Numbered from the stretch's first letter, positions 1-8,793 are shown. The stretch is DNA of 64,000 bases from Pseudoxanthomonas mexicana (GCF_001556105.1 NZ_LSIF01000060.1:22483-86482); one strand, 5' to 3'. Translations and numbers: made by a program. Notes: generated from the letters alone by a model not told the origin.

Positions 1-106
1 CGATATCCGCCGCATCGCGCGGCGTCATTCGCGCGAGATCGAAGCCATCCTCGGTTACACCTACGGCGAAAACGTCGTCCATCGCGACGACCTCGTCCTG
101 GTCTGA
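1..106 (+). CDS. proB: Glutamate 5-kinase, C-terminal end (partial)
   Basis: The last 34 codons of a gene entering from the left edge, ending with TGA at 104-106. The peptide contains [13 protein letters not shown] and ends HRDDLVLV, which matches the end of the PUA domain of glutamate 5-kinase (ATP-dependent phosphorylation of glutamate, first step of proline synthesis). proA starts 19 bases downstream, the usual proBA order, and this supports the call. The catalytic kinase domain lies outside the window. Confidence 0.85.
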   Translation, partial: DIRRIARRHSREIEAILGYTYGENVVHRDDLVLV

Positions 107-125
107 GCCCACCCATGGAATCCGC

Positions 126-1391
126 ATGACCGGCACCATCACCCAGCAGGCCCTGAAATGCCGCGACGCGGTCCACGCCATCGCGGCGTTGCCGACGGAG
201 GCGAAGAACGCGCTGCTGCGCGCGATGGCTGATGCGTTGCTGGCCGACGAGCCTGCAATCCTGGCCGCCAATGCGCGCGACCTCGAGGCGGCGTCGGCGA
301 AAGGCATTGGCAGCGCCATGCTGGACCGCCTGCGGCTGGATACGGCACGCCTGCAGGGCATCGCCGCCGCCGTGCTCGAGGTGGCGGACCTGCCGGATCC
401 GGTCGGGCAGGTGACGCGCGCCTACGACCGGCCCAATGGTATCCACGTGGAACGTGTGCGCGTGCCGCTCGGCGTGATCGCGATGATCTACGAGGCCCGC
501 CCGAACGTCACCGCGGACGCGGCGGCGCTGTGCCTGAAGGCCGGCAACGCGGTGATCCTTCGCGGTGGGTCGGAAGCGATCCATTCCAATACGGCCATCG
601 CGGTGTCGCTGAAGCGCGCCCTGCGCGGGGCCGGCCTGCCGGAGGCGGTGCTGACGCTGGTCGAGGACCTGCGTCGCGAGACCATCCTGGAACTGATCCA
701 GCTCAGCGACGTGATCGACCTCGTCATCCCGCGCGGCGGCGAAGGGCTGATCCGCTTCGTCGCGGAACACGCGCGCGTGCCGGTGATCAAGCATTACAAG
801 GGCGTCTGCCACCAGTATGTGGACGCGGGGGCGGACGAGGATCTGGCGCTGGCCTTGTTGCTGGACGGCAAGGTGTCGCGGCCGTCGGCCTGCAACTCGC
901 TGGAGACACTACTGGTACATCGCGATCTCGCGGCGACGTTCCTGCCGCGTGCGGCCGAGGCACTGCGTGCGCGCGGTGTCGAGATTCGTGCGGACGAGGT
1001 GGCCCGGGGGCTGATGCCGGGCGCAGTTACCGCGACGGAAGAGGATTTCGCCGCCGAGTTCCTCGATCTGGTGATCGCGGTCGGCGTGGTGGACGATCTG
1101 GATGCCGCCATCGCCCATATCCGTCGCTACACGTCGGATCACACCGAGGTCATCGTCACTCGCGATCCTGTGCATGCGGAGACATTCCTCAACGCACTGC
1201 GATCAGCAGTGGTGATGGTCAATGCTTCGTCACGCTTCTCGGACGGCGGCGAGCTGGGCCTGGGTGCGGAGATCGGTATCTCGACGACTCGCCTGCATTC
1301 TTACGGCCCGATGGGGTTGGAGGCGCTGACGGTGGAGAGATTTGTAGTGCGTGGGGAGGGGCAGGTGCGGCATCCGGATCTGCTGGAGTGA
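126..1391 (+). CDS. proA: Gamma-glutamyl phosphate reductase
   Basis: A 421-residue cytosolic protein of normal family length. It performs the NADPH-dependent reduction of gamma-glutamyl phosphate to glutamate semialdehyde, the second step of proline synthesis. It has the aldehyde-dehydrogenase-like fold, with the family signature [20 protein letters not shown] near residues 121-140 and the likely catalytic cysteine Cys256 in [10 protein letters not shown]. The start is the ATG just after the proB stop; the Shine-Dalgarno match (GGA) is weak, so the gene is probably co-translated with proB. After the stop, base composition drops sharply into an AT-richer segment. Confidence 0.95.
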   Translation: MTGTITQQALKCRDAVHAIAALPTEAKNALLRAMADALLADEPAILAANARDLEAASAKGIGSAMLDRLRLDTARLQGIAAAVLEVADLPDPVGQVTRAYDRPNGIHVERVRVPLGVIAMIYEARPNVTADAAALCLKAGNAVILRGGSEAIHSNTAIAVSLKRALRGAGLPEAVLTLVEDLRRETILELIQLSDVIDLVIPRGGEGLIRFVAEHARVPVIKHYKGVCHQYVDAGADEDLALALLLDGKVSRPSACNSLETLLVHRDLAATFLPRAAEALRARGVEIRADEVARGLMPGAVTATEEDFAAEFLDLVIAVGVVDDLDAAIAHIRRYTSDHTEVIVTRDPVHAETFLNALRSAVVMVNASSRFSDGGELGLGAEIGISTTRLHSYGPMGLEALTVERFVVRGEGQVRHPDLLE

Positions 1392-1500
1392 AATTGTCTG
1401 GCGCGTCCCAAAGTCGCGCTTTGCAGACTAACGTCAATTTATGGTCTTACGATCTTCTTTAGAGTTTAATCGCGGCTAGAGAACATGGGGAGATCGAATA

Positions 1501-2001
1501 ATGTCTGGAGTCTTTAGGCGGGAAGCTGAGACTGACTTTCTCGTCAAAGCAGATCAGCGGATGCTTCAAAGTGATTCGTTTTCGCAGATGATGCTTATCA
1601 TGGAGTTACTCCATGAGGCGGCGGGGAAAGAATTTTATGCGGCCCAGGTATTTCTAATCGAAAAGTACACGCAGTGGGAAGTTGATCCGGTGATGTCAAT
1701 CCGGCGAGACGCTGCGTTATTGCTTCTTGAGTCGAAAGTAAAAAAGCACGAAGCCGCTGGGAAGGCTTCCCGTATTTGCCAATCGATGGCTACTTCTTCC
1801 AGTATTTCGGATCCCTTCACATCTTCAGGGGCTCAGCACTCTGCTGCAGTTCCAGTGAACGATCTCCATCGTCTCTCGGCATGCCCGCCCGCTGAGGCGC
1901 AGTGTCCCGCTTGTAGCAAGAAGATGCGCATTAGCTCGGGAACGCATCGTCGAAACATTTTCTGTGTGTACTGCTCTCACGAGTACTCGGTTGGCTCATA
2001 A
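1501..2001 (+). CDS. Hypothetical protein with C-terminal zinc ribbon
   Basis: A 166-residue protein I cannot assign to a named family. The first ~90 residues look helical (acidic and amphipathic, with several Met/Leu runs such as MMLIMELLHEAAGKE). A polar Ser-rich linker follows. The C-terminus contains CPAC and CVYC about 15 residues apart, a pattern expected to bind one zinc ion as a small ribbon. There is no signal peptide or membrane segment. GGGGAG upstream of the ATG is a plausible ribosome binding site. Codon use is much more AT-rich than in the neighbouring genes, suggesting acquisition by transfer. Function unknown. Confidence 0.6.
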   Translation: MSGVFRREAETDFLVKADQRMLQSDSFSQMMLIMELLHEAAGKEFYAAQVFLIEKYTQWEVDPVMSIRRDAALLLLESKVKKHEAAGKASRICQSMATSSSISDPFTSSGAQHSAAVPVNDLHRLSACPPAEAQCPACSKKMRISSGTHRRNIFCVYCSHEYSVGS

Positions 2002-2160
2002 CATTCATGCATGGACTGCAAGTCTTCGTGGGTTTGGGTTGAACCGAGTGAAGCCCTACATTGAAAACGCATAAGTTGTGGGACGAAGTGAAGCCCAGCA
2101 TCGATGCGCGGACATCTCTTGGCGTTGGGGGTTCGCAAGCTCACCCAACCTATGGCCTGC

Positions 2161-2658
2161 CTATATATTGCTGGCATCCTGCGGTGCCACGTAGTTCAGG
2201 ATGAAAAAGCCGGTTCCATCTTCGGTAAACTGGTCAAAGCGAAATTTGATTTGGACACCCTGATTGATCCAAGTTGCTTCGAGTGTAAATGGCTCTTTGT
2301 TGCTAGAGCTGATCGGTGTGCCATATTTAGCGGTAAGGCTAGCCAGCAGTCTGCGTGCAACTGACCTGGCCATTCCTCCGGTTGGATTGTCTACTGGCCT
2401 CAGAAAGATTCTGTCGAGCTTCGCCTCCTTGAAATAGAAGGTCGCGTTGAAGTCGAGATCTACGATTTGAAAGCCTGTGTATTCAAGCAGCCCTTCCAAT
2501 CCACCCCTGAGAGTTGAAGGCTTGGTTGGAGTGCTGACGCCGGGTATTTGCTTACGTACCTGCTCAATGGAGGAGCCGGCTTTTACATCGCGCCACATCA
2601 CCTGAGCATGGGCGTTAAAGCAAGCGGCTAATGCTAGAAGCATAACAATGCTTCGCAA
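2161..2658 (-). CDS. Secreted hypothetical protein
   Basis: A 165-residue protein beginning MRSIVMLLALAACFNAHA, a short signal peptide probably cut after AHA; the mature part starts QVMWRDV. A cysteine is present (LAAC) but the following residue is Phe, so lipoprotein processing is less likely. The mature domain (about 145 residues) has alternating hydrophobic strands such as TFYFKEAKLDRIFLR and resembles small periplasmic proteins that compare an influence-on-folding or SmpA-like repeat; I cannot name the family with confidence. It lies in the AT-richer patch, on the strand opposite to its zinc-ribbon neighbour. Confidence 0.55.
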   Translation of the reverse strand: MRSIVMLLALAACFNAHAQVMWRDVKAGSSIEQVRKQIPGVSTPTKPSTLRGGLEGLLEYTGFQIVDLDFNATFYFKEAKLDRIFLRPVDNPTGGMARSVARRLLASLTAKYGTPISSSNKEPFTLEATWINQGVQIKFRFDQFTEDGTGFFILNYVAPQDASNI

Positions 2659-2753
2659 GGTGCACCCGCTTTGAGTCAGTGTCGTGCGGATGATAGCGAC
2701 GCTTAGGAAGCAAAGCTAAGTAGAGGTTGCCGTTTGCTTACACAGTGCGTACA

Positions 2754-2779
2754 CGAAAAAACCGCCACTGGGGCGGTTT
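2754..2779 (-). terminator. Intrinsic terminator of tRNA-Pro
   Basis: On the minus strand an 8-bp stem (AAACCGCC / GGCGGTTT) with a 5-base loop is followed by TTTCGTG. It lies 22 bases beyond the tRNA-Pro 3' end and fits a factor-independent terminator for that single-gene transcript. Confidence 0.75.
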
Positions 2780-2801
2780 CGTCGTAACACACTGAATCTA
2801 T

Positions 2802-2878
<77 letters not shown>

Positions 2879-2890
2879 ACTGAGCGCGAA

Positions 2891-2919
2891 ATTATAGGGG
2901 GGTGACCCGGCCCGGGCAA
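2891..2919 (-). promoter_or_regulatory. Sigma70 promoter of tRNA-Pro
   Basis: On the minus strand a perfect -10 hexamer TATAAT (2891-2896) sits 17 bases from a TTGCCC -35 (2914-2919). Transcription would start a few bases before the tRNA 5' end. A GC-rich stretch lies between -10 and the tRNA. Confidence 0.8.
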
Positions 2920-2934
2920 GCCCCCGGCAGGTTC

Positions 2935-2994
2935 CGCCAACGAAAGTTAGGCAAGCGGGCTGGGAAAGGCTGCGGCGGATACGCCAACGAAAGT
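2935..2994 (+). repeat. Direct repeat upstream of hisS
   Basis: The 13-mer CGCCAACGAAAGT occurs at 2935-2947 and again at 2982-2994, 47 bases apart, in the leader between the tRNA-Pro promoter and hisS. No function is known to me; it could be a regulatory site pair or chance duplication. Confidence 0.5.
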
Positions 2995-3027
2995 AAAATG
3001 CGCCGTTCACGAACGCCGGAGTGTCCC

Positions 3028-4410
3028 TTGATCAAGCCCCGTACCCCGCCTGGCGTCATGGAGCTGCTCCCGCGTGAGCAGATCGCCTTCCAGCGCATGC
3101 TGGACACCATCCGCCGGAACTACGAGCGCTTCGGCTTCCTGCCGGTGGAAACCCCGGTCTTCGAACTGTCCGAGACCCTGCTGACCAAGTCCGGCGGCGA
3201 GACCGAACGCCAGGTCTACTTCGTCCAGTCCACCGGCGCCCTCGCCAAAGAGGGCGAAGGCCTGCCCGAACTGGCGCTGCGCTTCGACCTGACCGTGCCA
3301 CTGGCCCGCTACGTGGCCGAGCACGAACACGAACTGACCTTCCCGTTCCGCCGCTACCAGATCCAGCGCGTCTACCGCGGCGAGCGCGCCCAGCGCGGCC
3401 GCTTCCGCGAGTTCTACCAGTGCGACATCGACGTGATCGGCAAGGACGCGCTGAGCGTGCGCTTCGATGCCGAGATCCTGGCGGTGATCCACGCGGTCTT
3501 CAGCGAACTGGGCATCGGCGCGTTCACCATCCAGTTGAACAACCGCAAGCTGATGCGCGGCTTCTTCGAAGCCCAGGGCGTCACCGATAGCGAGCAGCAG
3601 GCGCTGGTGCTGCGCGAGGTCGACAAGCTGGACAAGCGTGGCGCCGATTACGTGCGCGAGACGCTGACCGGCGAAGGCTTCGGCATGTCGGTCGAAGGCG
3701 TGGACCGCATCCTCGATTTCGTCGCCGTGCGCAGCACCGGCCATGCCGATGCGCTGGCGAAGCTCGATGCGCTGGGGCAGGGCAGCGACACCTTCAACCA
3801 GGGCATCGCCGAACTGCGCGAAGTGCTGGAACTGGTCAAGGCGCTGGGCGTGCCGGAGGACGCGTACTGCCTGAACTTCTCCATCGCCCGCGGCCTGGAT
3901 TACTACACCGGCACCGTCTACGAGACCCAGCTGGACGGCTACCCGCAGATCGGTTCCATCTGTTCCGGCGGCCGCTACGAAGACCTCGCCAGCCACTACA
4001 CCAAGTCCAAGCTGCCGGGCGTCGGCATTTCCATCGGCCTGACCCGCCTGTTCTGGCAGCTGCGCGAAGCCGGCCTGATCGCCGGCAGCGACGAAAGCAG
4101 CGTGCAGGCCATGGTCGCGTTGATGGACGACGGCCAGCTGGCCGGTTCGCTCGACATCGCGCGCCGCCTGCGCGCGGCGGGCATCAACACCGAAGTGCAG
4201 ATGGAAAGCCGCAAGCTGGCCAAGCAGTTCCAGTACGCGTCGCGTGCCGGCATCCGCTTCGTGGTGCTGGCGGGCGAGGACGAACTCGCCCGTGGCGTGG
4301 TGACGGTCAAGGACCTGCAGCGCGAGCAGCAGTTCGAAGTGACGCGCGAGGAGCTGGCCAGCAGCCTGAAGGTCGAACTGGAACAGGCGCGTGCCCTGGC
4401 GGGGCGCTGA
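3028..4410 (+). CDS. hisS: Histidyl-tRNA synthetase
   Basis: A 460-residue class II synthetase charging tRNA-His with histidine. It starts [15 protein letters not shown] and contains [19 protein letters not shown] with [13 protein letters not shown] (motif 2) and the histidine-specific [13 protein letters not shown]. The C-terminal part forms the anticodon-binding domain (MVALMDDGQ through [20 protein letters not shown]). I chose the TTG at 3028: GGAG lies 6 bases upstream and homologues begin MIKPRTPPG, while codons between the upstream in-frame ATG at 2998 and 3028 lack the strong GC third-position bias of the gene. It is one base away from the ammonia-lyase gene that follows. Confidence 0.92.
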   Translation: MIKPRTPPGVMELLPREQIAFQRMLDTIRRNYERFGFLPVETPVFELSETLLTKSGGETERQVYFVQSTGALAKEGEGLPELALRFDLTVPLARYVAEHEHELTFPFRRYQIQRVYRGERAQRGRFREFYQCDIDVIGKDALSVRFDAEILAVIHAVFSELGIGAFTIQLNNRKLMRGFFEAQGVTDSEQQALVLREVDKLDKRGADYVRETLTGEGFGMSVEGVDRILDFVAVRSTGHADALAKLDALGQGSDTFNQGIAELREVLELVKALGVPEDAYCLNFSIARGLDYYTGTVYETQLDGYPQIGSICSGGRYEDLASHYTKSKLPGVGISIGLTRLFWQLREAGLIAGSDESSVQAMVALMDDGQLAGSLDIARRLRAAGINTEVQMESRKLAKQFQYASRAGIRFVVLAGEDELARGVVTVKDLQREQQFEVTREELASSLKVELEQARALAGR

Positions 4411-4411
4411 C

Positions 4412-6301
4412 ATGAAACCAATCCTGCTGGATGGCAAATCCCTCACCCGCGACCGGCTGGTCGAGATCGCCTTCGGCGCCAGTGTCGAGTTGGACAAGGG
4501 CGCGCTGAAGAACGTTGCCCGTGCGGCCGACTTCCTGGCCGAACAGGTCCGTCGCGAAGAGCCGATCTACGGCGTCTCCACCGGCTTCGGCAGCAACGCC
4601 GACAAGCTGCTCGGCGCGCATCCGCTGCGCGACGAACTGCCGGGCGCGACGAAGTCCGGGCGTTCGCTGCACGAGGAACTGCAGTACAACCTGATCGTCA
4701 CCCATGCCGTGTGCGTGGGCGAACCGATGGCGCCGGAGATCGTCCGCGCCATGCTCGGCATCCGCATCAACACGCTGCTGAAGGGCCACTCCGGCATCCG
4801 CGTGGAGACGCTGCAGGCGCTGGCCGCCATGCTCAATGCCGGCGTCGTGCCGGTGGTGCCGTCGCTGGGCTCGGTCGGCGCCTCCGGCGACCTGGCGCCG
4901 CTGTCGCACCTGGCCATCGTGCTGCTCGGTGGTGGCGAAGCGTTCTACGAAGGCGAGCGCATCGCCGGTGCCGACGCGCTGAAGCGTGCCGGCCTGTCGC
5001 CGGTCGCGCTGTCGTACAAGGAAGGCCTGGCGCTCAACAACGGCACCGCGCAGATGCTGGCGATGGGCGTGCTGGCCACCTACCGGCTGGACCAGTTGCT
5101 GGATACCGCCGATCTCGCGGCCGCGATGACCATCGACGCCTTCGCCGGTCGCCTGGGCGCGTTCGCCGAGGAAGTGCATGCGCTGCGGCCGCATCCGGGC
5201 CAGGTGCACGTCGCCGCGCGCCTGCGCGAGCTGCTGGACGGCTCGACGCTGGCCGACATCCCGTACCACCTGGTGCCGAAGTTCCGGCCCTGGCTGCCGC
5301 GCAGCTGGGACACCGCCGAGGCGCAGGCGCTGCGCTTCGATATCGGGTGGGACTGGGTGCCGACCGACCAGCGCCACGGCCGCGAGAAGTTCTACGGCCG
5401 CTTCATGCCGTTCCGCGGCGGCAAGAAGCACCAGCCGCAGGACAGCTACTCGCTGCGCTGCATTCCGCAGGTGCACGGCGCCGTGCGCGATGCGGTCGAG
5501 CAGGCCAAGCGCGTGCTGGAGATCGAACTCAATGCCGTCACCGACAACCCGCTGGTGTTCCCCGACAAGCAGGCCGAGCACGTCGAAGAGCAGGTGATCT
5601 CGGCCGGCCATTTCCACGGCATGCCGCTGGCGCTGGCGATGAGCTACGTGAAGGCGGCCATCCCGACGCTGGCGTCGATCTCCGAGCGCCGCCTCAACAA
5701 GCTGGTTGATCCGGCCACCAACGACGGCCTGCCGGCGTTCCTGATCGGCAACGAGGACGGCACCGAGTCGGGCCACATGATCGTGCAGTACTCCGCGGCG
5801 GCCATCGTCAACGACCTCGCCAGCCGCGCGCATCCGGCCAGCGTGTTCTCGGTGCCGACCAGCGCGAACGCGGAAGACCATGTGTCGATGGGCGCCAACG
5901 AAGCCCGCCACGTGCTGGCGATGGTGCAGGACCTGGGCAAGGTGCTGGCGCTGGAGCTGTACACCGCCGCGCAGGCGCTCGACCTGCGCCGCGACATGAT
6001 CAATGCGGCGCGTGCGCTGTCGGATCGCACGGATGCGGAAGGTCTCGCCGCGAAGGTGTCCGGTGGCCCGTCGGCAGGTGTGGAAGGACGCGACGCGTTC
6101 CTGGCCGAAGTCGATGCGCTGCGGAACGCGCTGGCGTCCAGCGAGGCGTTCCATCCGGGCCATGCGGTCGCGGCCGCGCACGCGGCGATCCGCGCGAAGA
6201 TCCCGTTCCTGGACCGCGACCGCGCCCTGGATGGCGAAGTCGCCACCGCCGTGCGGCTGGTCGAATCGGGCGAGATCCTGGCCGCGGTCCGCAATCGCTG
6301 A
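4412..6301 (+). CDS. Histidine/aromatic amino acid ammonia-lyase family, enlarged form
   Basis: A 629-residue MIO-type lyase, expected to deaminate histidine or an aromatic amino acid to the trans-acrylate. The MIO-forming ASG is at 157-159 (SVGASGDLAPL), the catalytic Tyr53 lies in YGVSTGFG, and a second conserved Tyr lies in DSYSLRC near 346. The selectivity pair is Thr97-His98, close to the Ser-His of HutH and unlike the Phe-Leu of PAL or His-Leu of TAL, so histidine is the best-guess substrate (alignment by eye). It is about 120 residues longer than HutH, with an insert around 281-341 (rich in Trp, Arg and Lys) and a longer C-terminus. It starts one base after hisS, and no hutU or hutI is nearby. 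Confidence 0.85.
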   Translation: MKPILLDGKSLTRDRLVEIAFGASVELDKGALKNVARAADFLAEQVRREEPIYGVSTGFGSNADKLLGAHPLRDELPGATKSGRSLHEELQYNLIVTHAVCVGEPMAPEIVRAMLGIRINTLLKGHSGIRVETLQALAAMLNAGVVPVVPSLGSVGASGDLAPLSHLAIVLLGGGEAFYEGERIAGADALKRAGLSPVALSYKEGLALNNGTAQMLAMGVLATYRLDQLLDTADLAAAMTIDAFAGRLGAFAEEVHALRPHPGQVHVAARLRELLDGSTLADIPYHLVPKFRPWLPRSWDTAEAQALRFDIGWDWVPTDQRHGREKFYGRFMPFRGGKKHQPQDSYSLRCIPQVHGAVRDAVEQAKRVLEIELNAVTDNPLVFPDKQAEHVEEQVISAGHFHGMPLALAMSYVKAAIPTLASISERRLNKLVDPATNDGLPAFLIGNEDGTESGHMIVQYSAAAIVNDLASRAHPASVFSVPTSANAEDHVSMGANEARHVLAMVQDLGKVLALELYTAAQALDLRRDMINAARALSDRTDAEGLAAKVSGGPSAGVEGRDAFLAEVDALRNALASSEAFHPGHAVAAAHAAIRAKIPFLDRDRALDGEVATAVRLVESGEILAAVRNR

Positions 6302-6315
6302 AAGACATAAGTGGT

Positions 6316-6380
6316 AGGTGTGGGAGCGACGTAAGTCGCGAGCTTTTGAAGCTATCGCGACTTACGTCGCTCCCACACCT
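6316..6380. repeat. Palindromic intergenic repeat (GTGGGAGCGACGT type)
   Basis: Perfect 26-bp arms (6316-6341 and 6355-6380, core GTGGGAGCGACGTAAGTCGC) enclose a small inner hairpin AGCTT-TTG-AAGCT. It lies between the convergent ammonia-lyase and diguanylate cyclase genes and could end both transcripts. A close relative is at 32410-32474 and a decayed one at 15903-15954. Such dispersed extragenic palindromes are common in xanthomonads. Confidence 0.85.
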
Positions 6381-6393
6381 GACATCCCGAGCG

Positions 6394-8220
6394 CTACAAA
6401 GTCCTTACGCAGTCGCGTCCCTCGGCCTTGGCGGCATACAGCGCCTGGTCGGCCACCTGCAGCGCCGACTCCAGGCTGTCGCGGGCTTCCAGGTCGACGC
6501 AGTGCACGCCGATGCTCGCGGAGACCGCAATCTCCAGGTCGCCGCTGCGGCACGGATTCGCGCGCAAGGCCTGACGCAGTTCCTCGGCGACCACGCTGGC
6601 TTCGCCCAGGCCCATGCCGGGCAGGGCGGCGATGAACTCCTCGCCGCCGAACCGGGCCAGCAGTGCGCCGTGCGGGCGCAGCGTTTCGGCCAGCGTGTTC
6701 GAGGTGCAGCGCAGGCAGTCGTCGCCGACCAGGTGGCCGTAGGTGTCGTTGATGCGCTTGAAGTGGTCCAGGTCGATCATCAGCAGCGAGATCGGGCGTT
6801 GCGTGTTGCGCGACTGCGACAGCAGGTGCTCGAACGCCTCGCGGAAATGCGTGCGGTTGTAGAGGTCGGTCAGGCCGTCGAGCCGGCTGGATTCGCGCAG
6901 CCGGTGGTGTGCGCTCTCCAGTTCCGACATCGCCTGCCGCAGTTCGCCGGTCCGCGCGACGACCTGCGCTTCCAGCGAAGTCTTCGCATCGCGCACGATG
7001 CGCTCGTTCTCGTTGCGCAGGGCGGCGTAGCGGTAGCCCAGGGCCACCGACAGCAGCAGCATCTCCAGCGCCGAGCCGATCTGCACGCCGTACTCGGTGA
7101 TGAAGGTCTTCGGCAGCAGGCCGAATGCCAGCGCCACGAAGATGCCGGTGCCGAGCAGGAACATCGCCCACGCCAGCAGGAACACCTTGGCGGGCCGGTA
7201 GCCGGTACGCACCACCATCAGCGTAATGACCGCGATCCACACGATGCTGGGGAATACCGCCGCCGAGGCGATCGGCGTGGCCACGTGGTAGGGCAGCTGG
7301 GTGGCGGCGATGCCCAACAGCACGAAGAACGCGATGATGCCCTTGCTGATGCGGTCGCCCAGCCGCCATCGCCTGTTGAGGTCGAGGAAGGTACGCGAAA
7401 ACTGCTGCATGCCGATCTGCGCCAGGCAGACCGAGAGCGGTACCGACTTGTCCGCCAGCCAGGTGGAATGCGGCCACAGGTATTCGAAGCCCAGGCCGTT
7501 GAGGGTGAACAGCACCAGCCCGAAGGCGCTGATGTGGAACAGGTACCAGAAGTAGCTGCCGTCGCGCAGCACCAGCCACAGCACCAGGTTGTAGAAGAAC
7601 AGCGCCAGCAGGATGCCGTAGTAGATGCCGATACCCAATTGGCCGTCGCGCGACAGTTCGGCGAACGCGGCAGGGGTGTAGAGAAACAGCGGCACCTGCA
7701 TCGAACTCTGGCTCTGCACGCGCACCAGCAGGTCGACCTCTTCGCCGGTCGGCAGGTCGAGCCAGAAGTTGGGGTGGCGGTAGTGGATGCTGCGCTGTTC
7801 GAACGGGAAGGTGTCGCCGCCGGCGTGGTGCACGGTGCGGCCGTCCGGATAGCGGGCATACACGTCGATGCGGTCGCTCAACGCGTATTGCTGCACCAGC
7901 AGCCAGCGCTGCTCGCGCGGATTCTCGTTGGTCACACGAGCATGGAACCAGAACGCGCCGGTCTGGAAGCCGAAGGAGGCGTCGCCATTGGGCAGCGGCT
8001 CGAAGCGGCCGCCGTCGAGCAAGCGGTGCGCTTCGTCCAGCGTTGCCGTGCCAGCGGCGTCGTGCAGGTAGCTGGTCTGCGGCGCGAGGGGCAGGTAGGT
8101 GGTGTCGTGGGTGATGCGCGCCGACGTCTCGGCGACTGCCAGCACTGGAACGAACAGAAGCAGCACGAGCCAGCCCGCCAGTGCGGCACCCGTGAGCAGC
8201 GAGTTGCGTGGTGGTGGCAT
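6394..8220 (-). CDS. Diguanylate cyclase with 7TMR-DISM sensor
   Basis: A 608-residue membrane enzyme expected to make cyclic di-GMP from two GTP. In order: a signal peptide (MPPPRNSLLTGAALAGWLVL, to about residue 29); a periplasmic 7TMR-DISM extracellular domain (about 35-165, binding small ligands in this family); seven hydrophobic helices (about 185-390); a short coiled coil; and a C-terminal GGDEF domain with the active-site variant GGEEF in LLARFGGEEF. The RxxD inhibitory site is absent (PHGA at that position). I chose the ATG at 8220 because it opens directly into the signal peptide and has a G-rich Shine-Dalgarno. It is divergent from the his operon, with the two starts 235 bases apart. 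Confidence 0.88.
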   Translation of the reverse strand: MPPPRNSLLTGAALAGWLVLLLFVPVLAVAETSARITHDTTYLPLAPQTSYLHDAAGTATLDEAHRLLDGGRFEPLPNGDASFGFQTGAFWFHARVTNENPREQRWLLVQQYALSDRIDVYARYPDGRTVHHAGGDTFPFEQRSIHYRHPNFWLDLPTGEEVDLLVRVQSQSSMQVPLFLYTPAAFAELSRDGQLGIGIYYGILLALFFYNLVLWLVLRDGSYFWYLFHISAFGLVLFTLNGLGFEYLWPHSTWLADKSVPLSVCLAQIGMQQFSRTFLDLNRRWRLGDRISKGIIAFFVLLGIAATQLPYHVATPIASAAVFPSIVWIAVITLMVVRTGYRPAKVFLLAWAMFLLGTGIFVALAFGLLPKTFITEYGVQIGSALEMLLLSVALGYRYAALRNENERIVRDAKTSLEAQVVARTGELRQAMSELESAHHRLRESSRLDGLTDLYNRTHFREAFEHLLSQSRNTQRPISLLMIDLDHFKRINDTYGHLVGDDCLRCTSNTLAETLRPHGALLARFGGEEFIAALPGMGLGEASVVAEELRQALRANPCRSGDLEIAVSASIGVHCVDLEARDSLESALQVADQALYAAKAEGRDCVRTL

Positions 8221-8391
8221 GCCCGTCCCCCCCGGGGTGTCCTTGGGGCCGCCGGGATTTCCGGTCCGGCATTCAGGGTTCCTTGGCAGTGTACTCATCG
8301 TCCCTGTCCACTCCGGTCCATCGCGTGCTGTCCTGTCCAAGACAACGCAAGCGGGGCCTGTATCCAGACAAGGTGATCCGGTGAGGACAGG

Positions 8392-8420
8392 TTGACGCAC
8401 CGCCGTAATCGGACTAATGT
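8392..8420 (+). promoter_or_regulatory. Promoter of the hisR-hisGDCBHAFI operon
   Basis: TTGACG (8392-8397) and TAATGT (8415-8420) are separated by exactly 17 bases, a good sigma70 match. The -10 overlaps the palindrome at 8416-8439, so a bound repressor would block polymerase. Predicted start near 8427 gives a leader of about 29 bases. The rest of the gap at 8221-8391 holds no other recognisable element. Confidence 0.75.
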
Positions 8421-8439
8421 AATAGCGTGTTAATACATT
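8416..8439. promoter_or_regulatory. Predicted HisR (TrpR-family) operator
   Basis: A 24-bp imperfect palindrome with half-sites AATGTAnTA and TAnTACATT. Its shape resembles TrpR-type operators. It covers the -10 element of the operon whose first gene encodes a TrpR-like protein, which points to autorepression, presumably in response to histidine. Confidence 0.7.
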
Positions 8440-8455
8440 GGATTGGTTCCCGCCG

Positions 8456-8785
8456 ATGAAACGTCGTTCGACCCATGAGGATTCGGAAACCGCGACCGGT
8501 CCGCTGCTGGCGTTGTCCGAGGCCCTGGCTGCGCTGGGGCAGGCGGGCGAGGTAAGGGCCTTTCTCGAAGACCTCTGCACCCCGGCGGAACTGGAAGCCA
8601 TGTCCGACCGCTGGCGGGTCGTGCCCTTGCTGCTGAAGGGCGTGCCGTACCGCGAGATCCACGACCTGACCCAGGTCAGCGTGACCACCATCGGCCGTGT
8701 CGCCCGCACGCTGGAACGCGGTGCCGGGGGCTACGCCGCCGCCGTCCAGCGCCAGCAGGCCGCGACGCCTTCCGCTTCCCACTGA
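8456..8785 (+). CDS. hisR: TrpR/YerC-family repressor of histidine synthesis
   Basis: A 109-residue DNA-binding protein of the TrpR/YerC-YecD superfamily. The conserved stretch [20 protein letters not shown] is followed by a helix-turn-helix around [20 protein letters not shown] (residues about 63-82). It is the first gene of the his operon, 8 bases before hisG, and a palindrome overlaps its promoter. In Xanthomonadales the TrpR-family regulator in this position has been proposed as HisR, a histidine-responsive repressor of the pathway; that role is inferred here from context. The start at 8456 was preferred over an upstream TTG at 8438 that would lie in the operator. Confidence 0.82.
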   Translation: MKRRSTHEDSETATGPLLALSEALAALGQAGEVRAFLEDLCTPAELEAMSDRWRVVPLLLKGVPYREIHDLTQVSVTTIGRVARTLERGAGGYAAAVQRQQAATPSASH

Positions 8786-8793
8786 GTTTTCCC

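Larger units (their letters stand above)
1392..2801. other. AT-richer accessory segment between proA and tRNA-Pro
   Basis: Between proA and the 3' end of tRNA-Pro, both base composition and codon use depart from the surrounding high-GC genes: many AT-rich codons and A/T third positions. It holds two unrecognised genes (1501-2001 plus, 2161-2658 minus). The spaces at 1392-1500 and 2002-2160 contain nothing else I can identify. No integrase, transposase or duplicated tRNA end was found, so transfer is inferred only from composition and from position at a tRNA 3' end. Confidence 0.6.

Noticed and set aside
2998..3027. ATG at 2998 as the hisS start
   Set aside because: No Shine-Dalgarno and no GC third-position bias before 3028; the TTG at 3028 has GGAG and gives the family N-terminus.
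6346..8376. A 676-codon plus-strand reading over the diguanylate cyclase
   Set aside because: Crosses the palindromic repeat and has no recognisable domain; the minus strand encodes a complete GGDEF protein.
8786..8793. Histidine leader peptide and attenuator before hisG
   Set aside because: Only 8 bases separate hisR from hisG and no run of His codons exists; control appears to be by repressor.
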